A DNA stretch of 32,350 bases from Bacillota bacterium (GTDB taxonomy: Bacteria > Bacillota > Clostridia > Christensenellales > Borkfalkiaceae): positions 1 to 32,350 of the forward strand of contig JAEYEN010000038.1 in assembly GCA_023403375.1 (NCBI GenBank), given 5' to 3'. A program made the translations under genes and the position numbers. A model generated the notes under the pieces. The model saw nothing but the letters and a program-made list of their open reading frames with translations, had not been told where the DNA came from and made no database searches. Each line of letters begins with the position of its first letter. Position 1 is the stretch's first letter. Below, in pieces: positions 15,491-23,427 of the stretch.

Positions 15491-15567
15491 GGCGGCGTAG
15501 CTTAGTTGGTTATAGCGGCCGGTTCATACCCGGCAGGTCGTTGGTTCGAATCTGACCGCCGCTACCA
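15491..15567 (+). tRNA. tRNA-Met (CAT), elongator
   Basis: This is a complete 77-nt cloverleaf with encoded CCA. The acceptor arm pairs GGCGGCG with CGCCGCT. The anticodon stem GCCGG/CCGGC encloses a TTCATAC loop with anticodon CAT. The stem lacks the three consecutive G:C pairs of an initiator tRNA, so it is the elongator. The T arm GTTGG-TTCGAAT-CTGAC is intact, with two wobble pairs. Confidence 0.96.
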
Positions 15568-15650
15568 CGATAAAAACGGCTTGTGCCGATAATATAACGC
15601 TGTGCGTAAGCACGGTCATAATAAAAAATACAGATTTATCTGTCATACAA

Positions 15651-15725
15651 GGCCCCTTGGTCAAGCGGTTAAGACACCACCCTTTCACGGTGGTATCATG
15701 GGTTCGAGTCCCGTAGGGGTCACCA
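15651..15725 (+). tRNA. tRNA-Glu (TTC)
   Basis: This is a complete 75-nt cloverleaf with encoded CCA. The acceptor arm pairs GGCCCCT with AGGGGTC. The anticodon stem CCACC/GGTGG encloses a CTTTCAC loop with anticodon TTC, and the T loop is GTTCGAGTC. It shares the promoter of tRNA-Met. The 83-base spacer between them contains small hairpins such as GTGC-GTAA-GCAC. Confidence 0.97.
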
Positions 15726-15730
15726 AAAAC

Positions 15731-15760
15731 AAAAAAGCAATGCGTAAGCGTTGCTTTTTT
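15731..15760. terminator. Terminator after the tRNA pair
   Basis: AAAAAAGCAATGC pairs with GCGTTGCTTTTTT across a GTAA loop. A run of A on the 5' side makes it bidirectional. Confidence 0.93.
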
Positions 15761-15762
15761 AC

Positions 15763-15890
15763 TTTTGCCGTTCCTTTGGAACGGTCGAACCCTTAGGGTT
15801 CGCTCACTCAGCCGTGGACGGCAAACCCCTCGCAAACTGAGTTTGCCTTCCCCTTAACAAGGGGCAGAAACCCGTAGGGGGCACCAAAAC
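15763..15890. repeat. Hairpin cluster ending in a copy of the tRNA-Glu 3' end
   Basis: This is a noncoding stretch of consecutive short inverted repeats: CCGTTCC-TTT-GGAACGG (15768-15784), CGAACCC-TTA-GGGTTCG (15786-15802), GCAAAC-TGA-GTTTGC (15832-15846) and CCCCTT-AAC-AAGGGG (15850-15864). TTTGCCG (15764-15770) can also pair with CGGCAAA (15819-15825). It ends with CCCGTAGGGG then G then CACCAAAA (15871-15889), which matches the tRNA-Glu 3' end at 15710-15728 in all but one base. It could be a small tRNA-associated mobile repeat (MITE-like) or the scar of a partial tRNA duplication. Confidence 0.6.
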
Positions 15891-15891
15891 G

Positions 15892-15931
15892 AAGCATTTT
15901 TAAGCAAAAAACGGCTTAAAAGTGCTTTTTT
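15892..15931 (+). terminator. Second strong terminator hairpin downstream of the tRNAs
   Basis: A 14-base-pair stem pairs AAGCATTTTTAAGC with GCTTAAAAGTGCTT, followed by a T tract. It directly follows the tRNA-end copy. Confidence 0.85.
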
Positions 15932-16036
15932 CTTGTCTGTCATTGCCGTTGGGTGGCAAAATCGGCGGGAAAAATGGTGTCAAAATGGACGGGCGGCGAA
16001 AAATGTCGTAAAAAAGAAAACGAACGGGAAAAACGT

Positions 16037-16065
16037 TTGACAAGCGGCGTTTTGTTTGGTATACT
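16037..16065 (+). promoter_or_regulatory. Sigma-A promoter of the purine riboswitch-xpt unit
   Basis: TTGACA (16037-16042) and TATACT (16060-16065) are separated by 17 bases. Transcription would start about 15 bases before the aptamer. From 15932 to 16036 I see nothing. Confidence 0.92.
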
Positions 16066-16085
16066 TTTAACGTAAAATAAATCTT

Positions 16086-16153
16086 TACCAATATAGGTTC
16101 GGATAAAGGGCCCGAACGTTTCTACCGCATCGCCACAGACGCGACTATTGGAT
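16086..16153 (+). promoter_or_regulatory. Purine riboswitch aptamer, guanine type
   Basis: The P1 helix pairs CCAATA (16088-16093) with TATTGG (16146-16151). Conserved core segments are the TATAGG junction, GTTTCTACC and GACTAT. The base equivalent to position 74 is C (16145), which specifies guanine or hypoxanthine rather than adenine. The location directly before xpt confirms it. Confidence 0.96.
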
Positions 16154-16202
16154 TTAACTATTGCCGTGAAAAATCGTTTACGGCAGAGTTGGTTTTTTGG
16201 CG

Positions 16203-16239
16203 ACGGGTCTGAAAGTTTTTTCAGCCTGTTTTTGTTTTT
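16203..16239 (+). terminator. Purine riboswitch expression-platform terminator
   Basis: ACGGG and CTGAAA (one bulged T between them) pair with TTTCAG and CCTGT, followed by TTTTTGTTTTT. Bound guanine should favour it and stop transcription before xpt. Confidence 0.9.
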
Positions 16240-16263
16240 ACGGGGATTTATACGGGGATTTAT
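16240..16263 (+). repeat. Tandem duplication of the xpt ribosome binding site
   Basis: ACGGGGATTTAT occurs twice back to back (16240-16251 and 16252-16263), and the second copy abuts the ATG. Each copy carries a GGGGAT ribosome site. Confidence 0.85.
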
Positions 16264-16836
16264 ATGGAACTTTTAGAAAAAGCCATTCTTGAAAAGGGCA
16301 AAGTTTTAAGCGCGGACGTGCTTAAAGTCGGTTCTTTTCTGAACAATCAGTTAGACGTTAAACTTTTATACGCTCTGGGCGAAGATATATATAAACATTA
16401 TATAAATAAAGGCGTAAACAAAATTTTAACGGTAGAGGCTTCCGGAATAGCGCTTGCAAGTCTTACCGCGCTTCACTTCGATTGCGACGTGGTTTTTGCG
16501 AAAAAAAGCAAAACGACAAACGTGGACGGCGGACTATATTCGGCAAAATGTTTTTCTTTTACGCACAATAAAAGCAACGAGCTTATAGTTCCGAAAGAGT
16601 TTTTGTCGGACAAAGACAACGTGCTTGTTATAGATGATTTTTTGGCTAACGGCGAAGCGGCGAACGCTTTGATAGACATTGTAAAACAGGCGGGGGCGCA
16701 CCTTGTGGGCGTTTCCGTTGCGATAGAAAAAGGATTTCAGGGCGGCGGCGATAAACTCAGGGCGGAAGGCATAGACCTTTACTCGCTTGCGGTTATCGAC
16801 GAGATGAGCGCGGGAAAAATAGTTTTCCGCAAATAA
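16264..16836 (+). CDS. xpt: Xanthine phosphoribosyltransferase
   Basis: This purine salvage enzyme converts xanthine (and more weakly guanine) with PRPP to XMP or GMP in the cytoplasm. The 190-residue length equals that of the family. The PRPP-binding loop VLVIDDFLANGEA is at 120-132, the substrate-side segment ILTVEASGIALASLTA is near 54-69, and the typical SVAIEKGFQGGGDKLR follows. The start lies right after a duplicated ribosome site. It is the first gene behind a guanine-type riboswitch, and a BMP lipoprotein gene follows after 36 bases. That gap contains a small CCC-GAAA-GGG hairpin just before the next ribosome site. Confidence 0.96.
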   Translation: MELLEKAILEKGKVLSADVLKVGSFLNNQLDVKLLYALGEDIYKHYINKGVNKILTVEASGIALASLTALHFDCDVVFAKKSKTTNVDGGLYSAKCFSFTHNKSNELIVPKEFLSDKDNVLVIDDFLANGEAANALIDIVKQAGAHLVGVSVAIEKGFQGGGDKLRAEGIDLYSLAVIDEMSAGKIVFRK

Positions 16837-16872
16837 CAGGTATCAAACCCGAAAGGGTCAGGAGGTTTTATA

Positions 16873-18156
16873 ATGAAAAAACTTTTAACACTTTTGATTA
16901 CTGCAATCGTTGCGGTAACATGCTGTTTCGGTCTTACCGCTTGCGGCGACGACGGTAAAGTGAAAATCGGTCTTATCTGTCTTCACGATGAGAACTCGAC
17001 CTACGACAAGAACTTTATCGACGCTATGGAAGCGGCTTGCGAAGCGAAGGGAGTACAGTTGGTATTAAAAACCAATATTCCCGAAGGCGAAGAATGTTAT
17101 ACCGCTGCGGTAGACCTTGCAAACCAAGGTTGCAAAGCAATATTTGCTGATTCTTTCGGACACGAAGATTATATGATTAAAGCGGCGAAAGAGTATAAGG
17201 ACGTTCAGTTCTGCCACGCAACCGGAACCAAAGCGAAGACCGCCGGTCTTGACAACTTCCACAATGCGTTTGCCGACATCTATAAAGGCAGATTCATCGC
17301 AGGCTATGCGGCAGGTCTTAAACTTACCGAAATGGCTGCTGACGGCGGACTTGACGCTAAGAAAAACGAAGACGGTTCCATCAACATCGGATACGTCGGC
17401 GCATTTACTTATGCAGAAGTTATCTCCGGCTTTACTTCTTGGTATATCGGCGTAACGATGGGATATAGAGGTGCTGTAAACATGAAAGTTAAATTTACGG
17501 GTTCGTGGTATGACGAAACCGAAGAAAGAAACGCGGCAATCGACCTTATCGACAACCAGAACTGCGTTCTTATTTCTCAGCACGCTGACTCCTGGGGCGC
17601 ACCCAAGGCTTGCGAAGAAAAGAACGTTCCTAACGTTTCTTACAACGGAAGCACCGTTTCTCAGTGCCCCAACACCTTCATCATCTCTTCCAGAATCAAC
17701 TGGCAGCCTTACTATGAATATATGATTGACGGCGTTACCAAAGAAGGCGCTACCATTTCTTCCGACTGGACCGCTTCTTTCGGCAACTACTATGATTCCA
17801 AAGCAGGCTCCGTTGCTCTTACCGAAATCGGCTCTGCCGCTGCGGATGGAACTTCTGCATTGTTAGATGAAGCAATGTTTGCTCTTAAATACGGCGAATT
17901 TGAAGTTTACAACGTAAACAACTTCAAGGTAACCGTAAACAAGACCGAAGGTTCCGAGAAAAACGTTAACGCAACCGTAGACGAAAACGGACATCTTACC
18001 AGCTACAAAGTCGGCGACGTTGAATGCATCAAAACCAAAACGGTTGGCGGAAGCACCGTTAAATACTTTGCGGAAAGCGACGTTGAACTCTTCCGTTCGG
18101 CTCCTTACTTCGATATACAAATCGACGGTATCGAATATTTGAACGTTAAGTTCTAA
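16873..18156 (+). CDS. BMP-family nucleoside-binding lipoprotein
   Basis: This is the substrate-binding lipoprotein of a nucleoside ABC importer (BMP/PnrA/Med family), anchored to the outer face of the membrane. The signal peptide ends in the lipobox LTAC with the lipidated Cys24, and a mature start of GDDGKVKIG. The domain continues with the family-typical GFTSWYIGVTMGYRGAVN, LISQHADSWGAPKACEE and GNYYDSKAGS. The 427-residue length is slightly above the usual 350-380. An AGGAGG ribosome site supports high expression, and codon use is strongly biased. It sits between xpt and the ABC ATPase and permease genes, so the likely ligands are purine nucleosides. Confidence 0.92.
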   Translation: MKKLLTLLITAIVAVTCCFGLTACGDDGKVKIGLICLHDENSTYDKNFIDAMEAACEAKGVQLVLKTNIPEGEECYTAAVDLANQGCKAIFADSFGHEDYMIKAAKEYKDVQFCHATGTKAKTAGLDNFHNAFADIYKGRFIAGYAAGLKLTEMAADGGLDAKKNEDGSINIGYVGAFTYAEVISGFTSWYIGVTMGYRGAVNMKVKFTGSWYDETEERNAAIDLIDNQNCVLISQHADSWGAPKACEEKNVPNVSYNGSTVSQCPNTFIISSRINWQPYYEYMIDGVTKEGATISSDWTASFGNYYDSKAGSVALTEIGSAAADGTSALLDEAMFALKYGEFEVYNVNNFKVTVNKTEGSEKNVNATVDENGHLTSYKVGDVECIKTKTVGGSTVKYFAESDVELFRSAPYFDIQIDGIEYLNVKF

Positions 18157-18179
18157 TACCAAAGAAAAATAATTTATAC

Positions 18180-18205
18180 CCAAGGGGCGAGTATCCGCCC
18201 CTTGG
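18180..18205 (+). promoter_or_regulatory. Strong intercistronic hairpin after the BMP lipoprotein gene
   Basis: CCAAGGGGCG pairs perfectly with CGCCCCTTGG across AGTATC, but no proper T tract follows (ATATATTTATTT). It probably stabilises the lipoprotein mRNA or partly attenuates read-through into the ATPase gene. The following 217 bases up to 18422 hold no ORF. A weak internal promoter (TTGCGG, 17-base gap, CAATAT at 18316-18321) is possible. Confidence 0.7.
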
Positions 18206-18422
18206 ATATATTTATTTATAAACAAAAATTCATAAATAATAAACAAGCGTATTTTAACCGTTAATAACAAAAGAAATCTAACGGGTAAACGGTTGCGGGA
18301 AATAACCGCGGTAAACAATATTTGAAATTACGAAGAATTGCTTTGGTGCCTGATGTGCCGACAGATTTTTAAGCGGTGCAAAAGGCGGCGGGGCGTAAAG
18401 TAAAATAACGGAAAAGAAGTAA

Positions 18423-20177
18423 ATGACAGAATTGAACAATAAAACTGAAAACACAAAGCAGGTTGCTGTAAGGTTTGACAATATTGCCAAAAGGTTCGGA
18501 ACCGTTCTGGCAAACAGCAACGTTACTTTCGATATATATAAAGGCGAAGTGCTTGCGCTTCTGGGTGAAAACGGAAGCGGAAAAACAACGCTTATGAATA
18601 TGCTTTCGGGCATATATTATCCCGACGAAGGGCAGATTTACATAGACGATATGCCTGTGTCTATCGCTTCTCCCAAACAGGCGTTTGAACTCGGGATAGG
18701 AATGATTCATCAACACTTTAAGTTGATAGATATATTCACCGCGGTGCAGAACATTGCGCTGGGTATTAAGAAAAAGGGTTCTTCCAGCTTTAAAAAAGTG
18801 CGCAGAGAAGTGCTTGAAATCTGCGAAAAATACGGATTTGTAATCGACCTTGACAAAAAGGTTTACAATATGTCCGTTTCCGAAAAGCAGACGGTAGAAA
18901 TCATCAAGGTGTTATACCGCGGCGCGGATATACTTATCCTCGACGAGCCGACCGCAGTTTTAACCCCGCAGGAAACGGAAAGGCTGTTCGGCGTTCTGGA
19001 CAATATGAGAAAGGACGGCAAGTCCATTATCATAATCACGCATAAGTTAAACGAAGTTCTCGCCATATCCGACAGGGTTGCGATTTTAAGAAAGGGCGAA
19101 TACATCGGCGTGGTAGACACCGACAAAACGAACGAGAAAGAACTTACGGAAATGATGGTCGGCAAAAAAATCGACCTTAAAATAGAAAGAATAAAAACCG
19201 ACATAGACAAGCCGCTTTTAGAGATAAGGGAACTTAAAATCAAAAAAGACGACGGCAGCGTGGCGATAGACGACGTAAACTTTTATATCCGCGGCGGCGA
19301 GATTCTCGGCGTTGCGGGAATAGCCGGTTGCGGGCAGAAAGAACTTTGCGAAGCGATTGCCGGTTTAAGAAAGGTGGAAAACGGCTTTATTATGCACAAA
19401 GGCGAAAGCATAATCGGGCTTCCTGCCAAAGAGATTATAAAGAAAGGCGTTTCGATGAGTTTTATCCCCGAAGACAGACTTGGTATGGGGCTTGCGCCTT
19501 CGTTCTCGATAACCGACAATATGATGCTTAAAACGTATAACGAAAAATACGTGGTTACCGAAGAAGACAAAACGCCGTTGGAAGGCAAGAACAAATTTAC
19601 GACGTTCTTTAAGAATCTCGGTAAAAAGATAAAGGTGTTCGGCAAAGTTCTCGGCGGCGACCTGTTTGTCGACAGAAAGTCGGCGAGAAAGCGCGCGGAA
19701 GACCTTATAGAAAAGTTGGAAATAGTTACGCCGTCAACCGAAACGCCGGTAAGAAAACTTTCGGGCGGAAACGTTCAGAAAGTTCTGGTCGGCAGAGAAA
19801 TAGAAGAGGGGCCCAACGTTATAGTTACGGCTTATCCTGTAAGGGGACTGGACATAAACTCTTCTTATGCGATATACGACATATTGAACGAGCAGAAAGC
19901 AAAAGGCGTCGGCATTTTGTTTATAGGCGAGGACTTGGACGTTATGCTTGCGCTGTGCGATAAAATAATGGTTTTATGCCACGGCAAAAATATGGGTATC
20001 GTTCACGCAGAGAAAACCACGAAAGAAGAGTTGGGACTTATGATGACCGGTTCGCTTGATCTTACGGAAGTTAAGGCGGACAAACAGTTCGGTATTGCGA
20101 AAGACAGTAACCTGACGCAAGCCGAATGGGAACAGGAAAAAGAGAAAGCGGAAGAAATGAAGGAGGGCGACAGATAA
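18423..20177 (+). CDS. Nucleoside ABC transporter ATP-binding protein (two fused ATPase domains)
   Basis: This 584-residue tandem ABC ATPase is of the type that energises BMP-dependent nucleoside import (NupO/YufO-like). The first domain has Walker A GENGSGKTT with Lys54, the Q-loop at HQHFKL (Gln97), signature-like SVSEKQTVEI, Walker B LILDEPTAVL (Asp174, Glu175) and the H-loop His207. The second domain has a degenerate Walker A (GIAGCGQKE, about 299-307), a proper LSGGNVQK signature and a degenerate Walker B (VTAYPVRGLD). That pattern is normal for this family. About 40 extra residues rich in Lys and Phe interrupt the second domain near 385-420. The ribosome site is weak (AGAAG). The stop overlaps the permease start (TAATG). 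Confidence 0.93.
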   Translation: MTELNNKTENTKQVAVRFDNIAKRFGTVLANSNVTFDIYKGEVLALLGENGSGKTTLMNMLSGIYYPDEGQIYIDDMPVSIASPKQAFELGIGMIHQHFKLIDIFTAVQNIALGIKKKGSSSFKKVRREVLEICEKYGFVIDLDKKVYNMSVSEKQTVEIIKVLYRGADILILDEPTAVLTPQETERLFGVLDNMRKDGKSIIIITHKLNEVLAISDRVAILRKGEYIGVVDTDKTNEKELTEMMVGKKIDLKIERIKTDIDKPLLEIRELKIKKDDGSVAIDDVNFYIRGGEILGVAGIAGCGQKELCEAIAGLRKVENGFIMHKGESIIGLPAKEIIKKGVSMSFIPEDRLGMGLAPSFSITDNMMLKTYNEKYVVTEEDKTPLEGKNKFTTFFKNLGKKIKVFGKVLGGDLFVDRKSARKRAEDLIEKLEIVTPSTETPVRKLSGGNVQKVLVGREIEEGPNVIVTAYPVRGLDINSSYAIYDILNEQKAKGVGILFIGEDLDVMLALCDKIMVLCHGKNMGIVHAEKTTKEELGLMMTGSLDLTEVKADKQFGIAKDSNLTQAEWEQEKEKAEEMKEGDR

Positions 20178-21409
20178 TGGCAAATAATTTTACCGGCGAA
20201 AAAACCGCGGCAAAAACCGTGCGCGAGCCTTTGTTTCATATAGTAAAGAAAAACAACGTAACCACCAAACAGGCGGTTATAATAAGAACGATAGCCGTTC
20301 TTTCGGGCTTTATATTCTCTGCACTTTTATGTCTTATACTTGTCGGCGCAAACCCGATAGAATTTGTGGCGCAGATGTTTATGGGCGCGTTCGGAACGGG
20401 CAACAGAATCTGGGATCTTTTAAAAGAAATGGCGCTTTTACTCGGCGTAGGACTTGCGCTTATCCCCGCATTCAAGATGAAATTCTGGAACCTTGGCGGA
20501 AACGGGCAGATACTTATGGGCGCGCTTGCCGCAGCGGCTTGCATGATTACTATGGAAGGCAAGGCTTCCGACGGGGTTATAATTTTATGTATGATACCGG
20601 CTTCTATTCTTGCAGGCGCAATTTGGGCGGTTATCCCCGCAATATTCAAAGCCTTTTTCAAAACAAACGAAACGCTTTTCGCGCTGATGATGAACTATAT
20701 CGCAGTGGGTATCGTTGCCATCTGCATAAGCGTTTGGGACAGAACGGGTTCGCAGACGATAGGTATAATTCCGTCGGGACATTTACCCATTCTCGGCAAC
20801 AAAAACCTTCTGACCATTTTAGTCGTAGCCGTTTTAACCGCGCTTATGTTCGTTTATCTTAAATTCAGCAAGCACGGTTACGAACTTTCCGTTGTCGGCG
20901 AATCCGAAAACACGGCGAGATATATCGGCTTAAACGTTAAAAAAGTTATAATAAGAACAATGGTTTTATCGGGCGCGATATGCGGTATTATCGGTTTGCT
21001 TCTGGCAGGCGCGATAAACCACACCATTTCGGATACGACTGCAAGGAACCTTGGCTTTACGGCGATAATAGTCGCCTGGCTTGCAAAATTCAATCCCCTT
21101 ATGATGATACTCACTTCATTCTTCGTCGCGTTTATGACGAAAGGTATGGGGCAGGTTCAGTCTTTCTTCGGAATATCCAGCAACGCCGTTTGCGACCTTA
21201 TAATCGCGATAATGTACTTCTTCGTTATCGGTTGCGAGTTCTTTATCGCTTATAAAATTATAAGGAGAAAGAAAGGCGACAAAAAAGCGGACGGCGATAA
21301 TAACGGCAAATGTAAATTTACCGAATTCTTTAAAAATCTTTTTTCAAAAAAGAAAAAAGCGGCGGAAAACGAAAAGTTCGAAGTAAAAGCGGAAGGAGGT
21401 AACGAGTAA
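20177..21409 (+). CDS. Nucleoside ABC transporter permease 1
   Basis: This is a membrane subunit of the branched-chain/ribose-type permease family (BPD_transp_2, NupP/YufP-like), with about ten helices. The family motif region is around SEHARYIGLNV-like SENTARYIGLNVKKV. I start it at 20177 (MANNFTGEK), behind AGGAGGG and overlapping the ATPase stop by one base, not at an earlier in-frame ATG inside the ATPase gene. The last 45 residues form a Lys/Glu-rich cytoplasmic tail, longer than usual. The stop again overlaps the next start as TAATG, so the three transporter genes are translationally coupled. Confidence 0.93.
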   Translation: MANNFTGEKTAAKTVREPLFHIVKKNNVTTKQAVIIRTIAVLSGFIFSALLCLILVGANPIEFVAQMFMGAFGTGNRIWDLLKEMALLLGVGLALIPAFKMKFWNLGGNGQILMGALAAAACMITMEGKASDGVIILCMIPASILAGAIWAVIPAIFKAFFKTNETLFALMMNYIAVGIVAICISVWDRTGSQTIGIIPSGHLPILGNKNLLTILVVAVLTALMFVYLKFSKHGYELSVVGESENTARYIGLNVKKVIIRTMVLSGAICGIIGLLLAGAINHTISDTTARNLGFTAIIVAWLAKFNPLMMILTSFFVAFMTKGMGQVQSFFGISSNAVCDLIIAIMYFFVIGCEFFIAYKIIRRKKGDKKADGDNNGKCKFTEFFKNLFSKKKKAAENEKFEVKAEGGNE

Positions 21410-22371
21410 TGTCAATGGTTATCGCTGCTATCAGCATAGGTATAGTTTTTCTTTACGGTTGCGTGGGCGAAATAATCACCGAAAAAGCAGGGCACTTAAA
21501 TCTCGGCATACCCGGCATAATGTGTATGGGTACGGCGGGCGGATGTTACGGCGTTTCGGTTTATATGGCTTCGCTCCGTTCTCCAAGTATGGCAAGCGGC
21601 TTTGCGCTTATTTTAATCGCTATTCTCTTCGCTATGCTTTTTGCCGCAATCGCAGGCGCTATTTACGCTTTCCTTACGGTAACGCTCAGGTCTAACCAGA
21701 ACATAACCGGTCTTGCGCTTACCACGTTCGGCGCGGGTTTTGCAGACTTTTTTATAAACACGTTCGTAAAAAAGACCTATTTTTCACAGGCGAGCAAACT
21801 GTTCAGAACTCTCTTTAACGTCGGCGAAAACGCTTCCTGGATAGAACAACTTTTGTTCTCGCACGGGTTTTTAGTGTATTTCGGAATAATCATCGCAATA
21901 GCCGCAGCGCTTATTTTAAGAAAAACCAAAGTGGGCTTAAATCTCCGCGCGATAGGTGAAAGTCCCGCAACGGCGGACGCCGCGGGCATAAACGTAAACC
22001 TTTATAAATACGCGGCAATTTTAATAGGCAGCGCGATAGCGGGGCTTGGCGGACTTTTCTACGTTATGGATTTCAGTATCGGCAGTTACGAGAATGCAAG
22101 CACCATTCAGGCTTTCGGCTGGCTGGCAATCGCACTCGTTATATTCACGTTGTGGCGCCCCGACCTTAGTATTTTAGGCTCTTTCGTGTTCGGTTTGTTA
22201 TACGTTTTAAGCACCTTTATAAACGACACGAGTTTTGCGCAGAAAAGACTTTTGCAAATGCTCCCTTATATCATAACCGTAGTTGTCTTAATTATCACAA
22301 GCATTGTCGGTAAAAAGGAAACGCAACCGCCTGCTTCGCTCGGGCTTAACTATTTCAGAGAAGAGCGATAG
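21409..22371 (+). CDS. Nucleoside ABC transporter permease 2
   Basis: This is the second membrane subunit (BPD_transp_2 family, NupQ/YufQ-like), 320 residues with about nine helices. Typical motifs are GEIITEKAGHLNLGIPGIM near the N-terminus and GLNLRAIGESPATADAAGINV in the cytoplasmic coupling region. The ribosome site GGAGG precedes the start, which overlaps the previous stop. It closes the operon and a strong terminator follows. With the lipoprotein, ATPase and first permease it makes a complete importer. Confidence 0.93.
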   Translation: MSMVIAAISIGIVFLYGCVGEIITEKAGHLNLGIPGIMCMGTAGGCYGVSVYMASLRSPSMASGFALILIAILFAMLFAAIAGAIYAFLTVTLRSNQNITGLALTTFGAGFADFFINTFVKKTYFSQASKLFRTLFNVGENASWIEQLLFSHGFLVYFGIIIAIAAALILRKTKVGLNLRAIGESPATADAAGINVNLYKYAAILIGSAIAGLGGLFYVMDFSIGSYENASTIQAFGWLAIALVIFTLWRPDLSILGSFVFGLLYVLSTFINDTSFAQKRLLQMLPYIITVVVLIITSIVGKKETQPPASLGLNYFREER

Positions 22372-22400
22372 AAGACTGCTTTGTTTACAAAAATCAAATA

Positions 22401-22445
22401 AAAAATCCCGAAAGCGTTATTGCTTTCGGGATTTATATTTTTCAG
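22401..22445. terminator. Bidirectional terminator after the nucleoside transporter operon
   Basis: AAATCCCGAAAGC pairs perfectly with GCTTTCGGGATTT across a 6-base loop. T tracts occur on both strands, so it also serves the convergent lipid-kinase-like gene. Confidence 0.9.
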
Positions 22446-22476
22446 GTTTTTAGTTTGATTTTAATCGTTTTAGTCG

Positions 22477-23349
22477 TTATCTGAACATACGCAGTGTGTC
22501 GGAAACGATTTTCACTTCAAAAGGAATGTTATCGTAAAGTTCGCCGTCTACGTTTACGGTGTAGTCGCCTTTAGGTGTGATTTTAACTGCCGTTATTTGT
22601 TTGCGGTGATATTCTTTAACCGAATCCACGTCGCCCTTTTTAAGTTTAAGAAAGGCTTTCACTATTTTTAAGCCGTGCATTTCGTCTACCGTAACAAAAT
22701 CTAACTTTTTGTCGACAGGGGTTGCCGTGGGGCAGATTCTGAGTCCGCCGCCGTAACGGTGTCCGTTTGCGATACACGCCATAAAAGAGTGAACGTCTTT
22801 CGCCTCGCCGTCTATTTCCGCGGTAAAGTCCGAAAATTCAACGTGCATAAGGGTTTTTATAAGGCATTTGGTGTAACCGAATTTGGTTTTTCTTTTAAGC
22901 GCGGCGTAACGTTTCAACACGTCCACGTCTACGCCCATACCTATAATGTTTAAGCCCCTTACGGTCGGCATCTGCATAAAGTCGGTATATTTCGGCGTGC
23001 CGTCTATAATAAGGTCAAGCGCTTTAACGGGGTCGGAAGGGATACCTATCGCCGCCGCAAAGTCGTTACCCGTTCCGCAGGCTATAAGTCCGAGCGAAAC
23101 TTTGTCAAAGTTTTTAAACCCGTTTATAACTTCGTGGAGAGTTCCGTCGCCGCCGATAACGACAATCGTGGTTGCGCCGTTGTCGATAAGTTCTTCCGTA
23201 AGGCTGATGGCTTGCTTTTCTTTTTCGGTATAATGGAATGCGTATTCAACCTTTCTTTTAATAAGGTGTTTTTGAATTTTAGGAATGGCTTTTTTAATTT
23301 TTCTGCCGCTTTTGCCGCCTGCGGTGGGGTTTACCAAAAAATCTATCAT
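22477..23349 (-). CDS. Diacylglycerol/lipid kinase-family protein (YegS/DagK-like)
   Basis: This 290-residue protein has the DAGK catalytic fold. NPTAGG lies at 7-12, the nucleotide-binding GGDGT at 66-70 is followed by LHEVINGF, and ACGTGNDFA follows. The C-terminal half is the beta-rich lobe. The family phosphorylates diacylglycerol or related lipids at the membrane, recycling lipid left by lipoteichoic acid synthesis or making other lipid phosphates. The exact substrate cannot be read here. The start follows AAGGA with good spacing. It is monocistronic on the minus strand and divergent from the CCA-adding enzyme. Confidence 0.92.
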   Translation of the reverse strand: MIDFLVNPTAGGKSGRKIKKAIPKIQKHLIKRKVEYAFHYTEKEKQAISLTEELIDNGATTIVVIGGDGTLHEVINGFKNFDKVSLGLIACGTGNDFAAAIGIPSDPVKALDLIIDGTPKYTDFMQMPTVRGLNIIGMGVDVDVLKRYAALKRKTKFGYTKCLIKTLMHVEFSDFTAEIDGEAKDVHSFMACIANGHRYGGGLRICPTATPVDKKLDFVTVDEMHGLKIVKAFLKLKKGDVDSVKEYHRKQITAVKITPKGDYTVNVDGELYDNIPFEVKIVSDTLRMFR

Positions 23350-23412
23350 TTGTTCTTTCCTTTTTTGTACTAATAAATTTTACAACAATTTAGCGAAAAT
23401 TTCAAGGCTTTA

Positions 23413-23421
23413 TGATATAAT
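23413..23421 (+). promoter_or_regulatory. Extended -10 promoter of the CCA-adding enzyme gene
   Basis: TGATATAAT is an extended -10 element. Its end lies 6 bases before the A of the ATG at 23428, so the predicted start of transcription is at or next to the start codon. No good -35 is visible, as is usual for extended -10 promoters. Confidence 0.65.
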
Positions 23422-23427
23422 TAAACT

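Noticed and set aside
15524..15835. Minus-strand ORF of about 100 codons opposite the tRNAs
   Set aside because: It is the antisense translation of tRNA-Glu and flanking hairpins, a well-known false gene type; it has no ribosome site.
18423..20177. Degenerate ABC motifs taken as a sign of a dead ATPase
   Set aside because: Imperfect signature in the first half and imperfect Walker motifs in the second are normal for this fused ATPase family.
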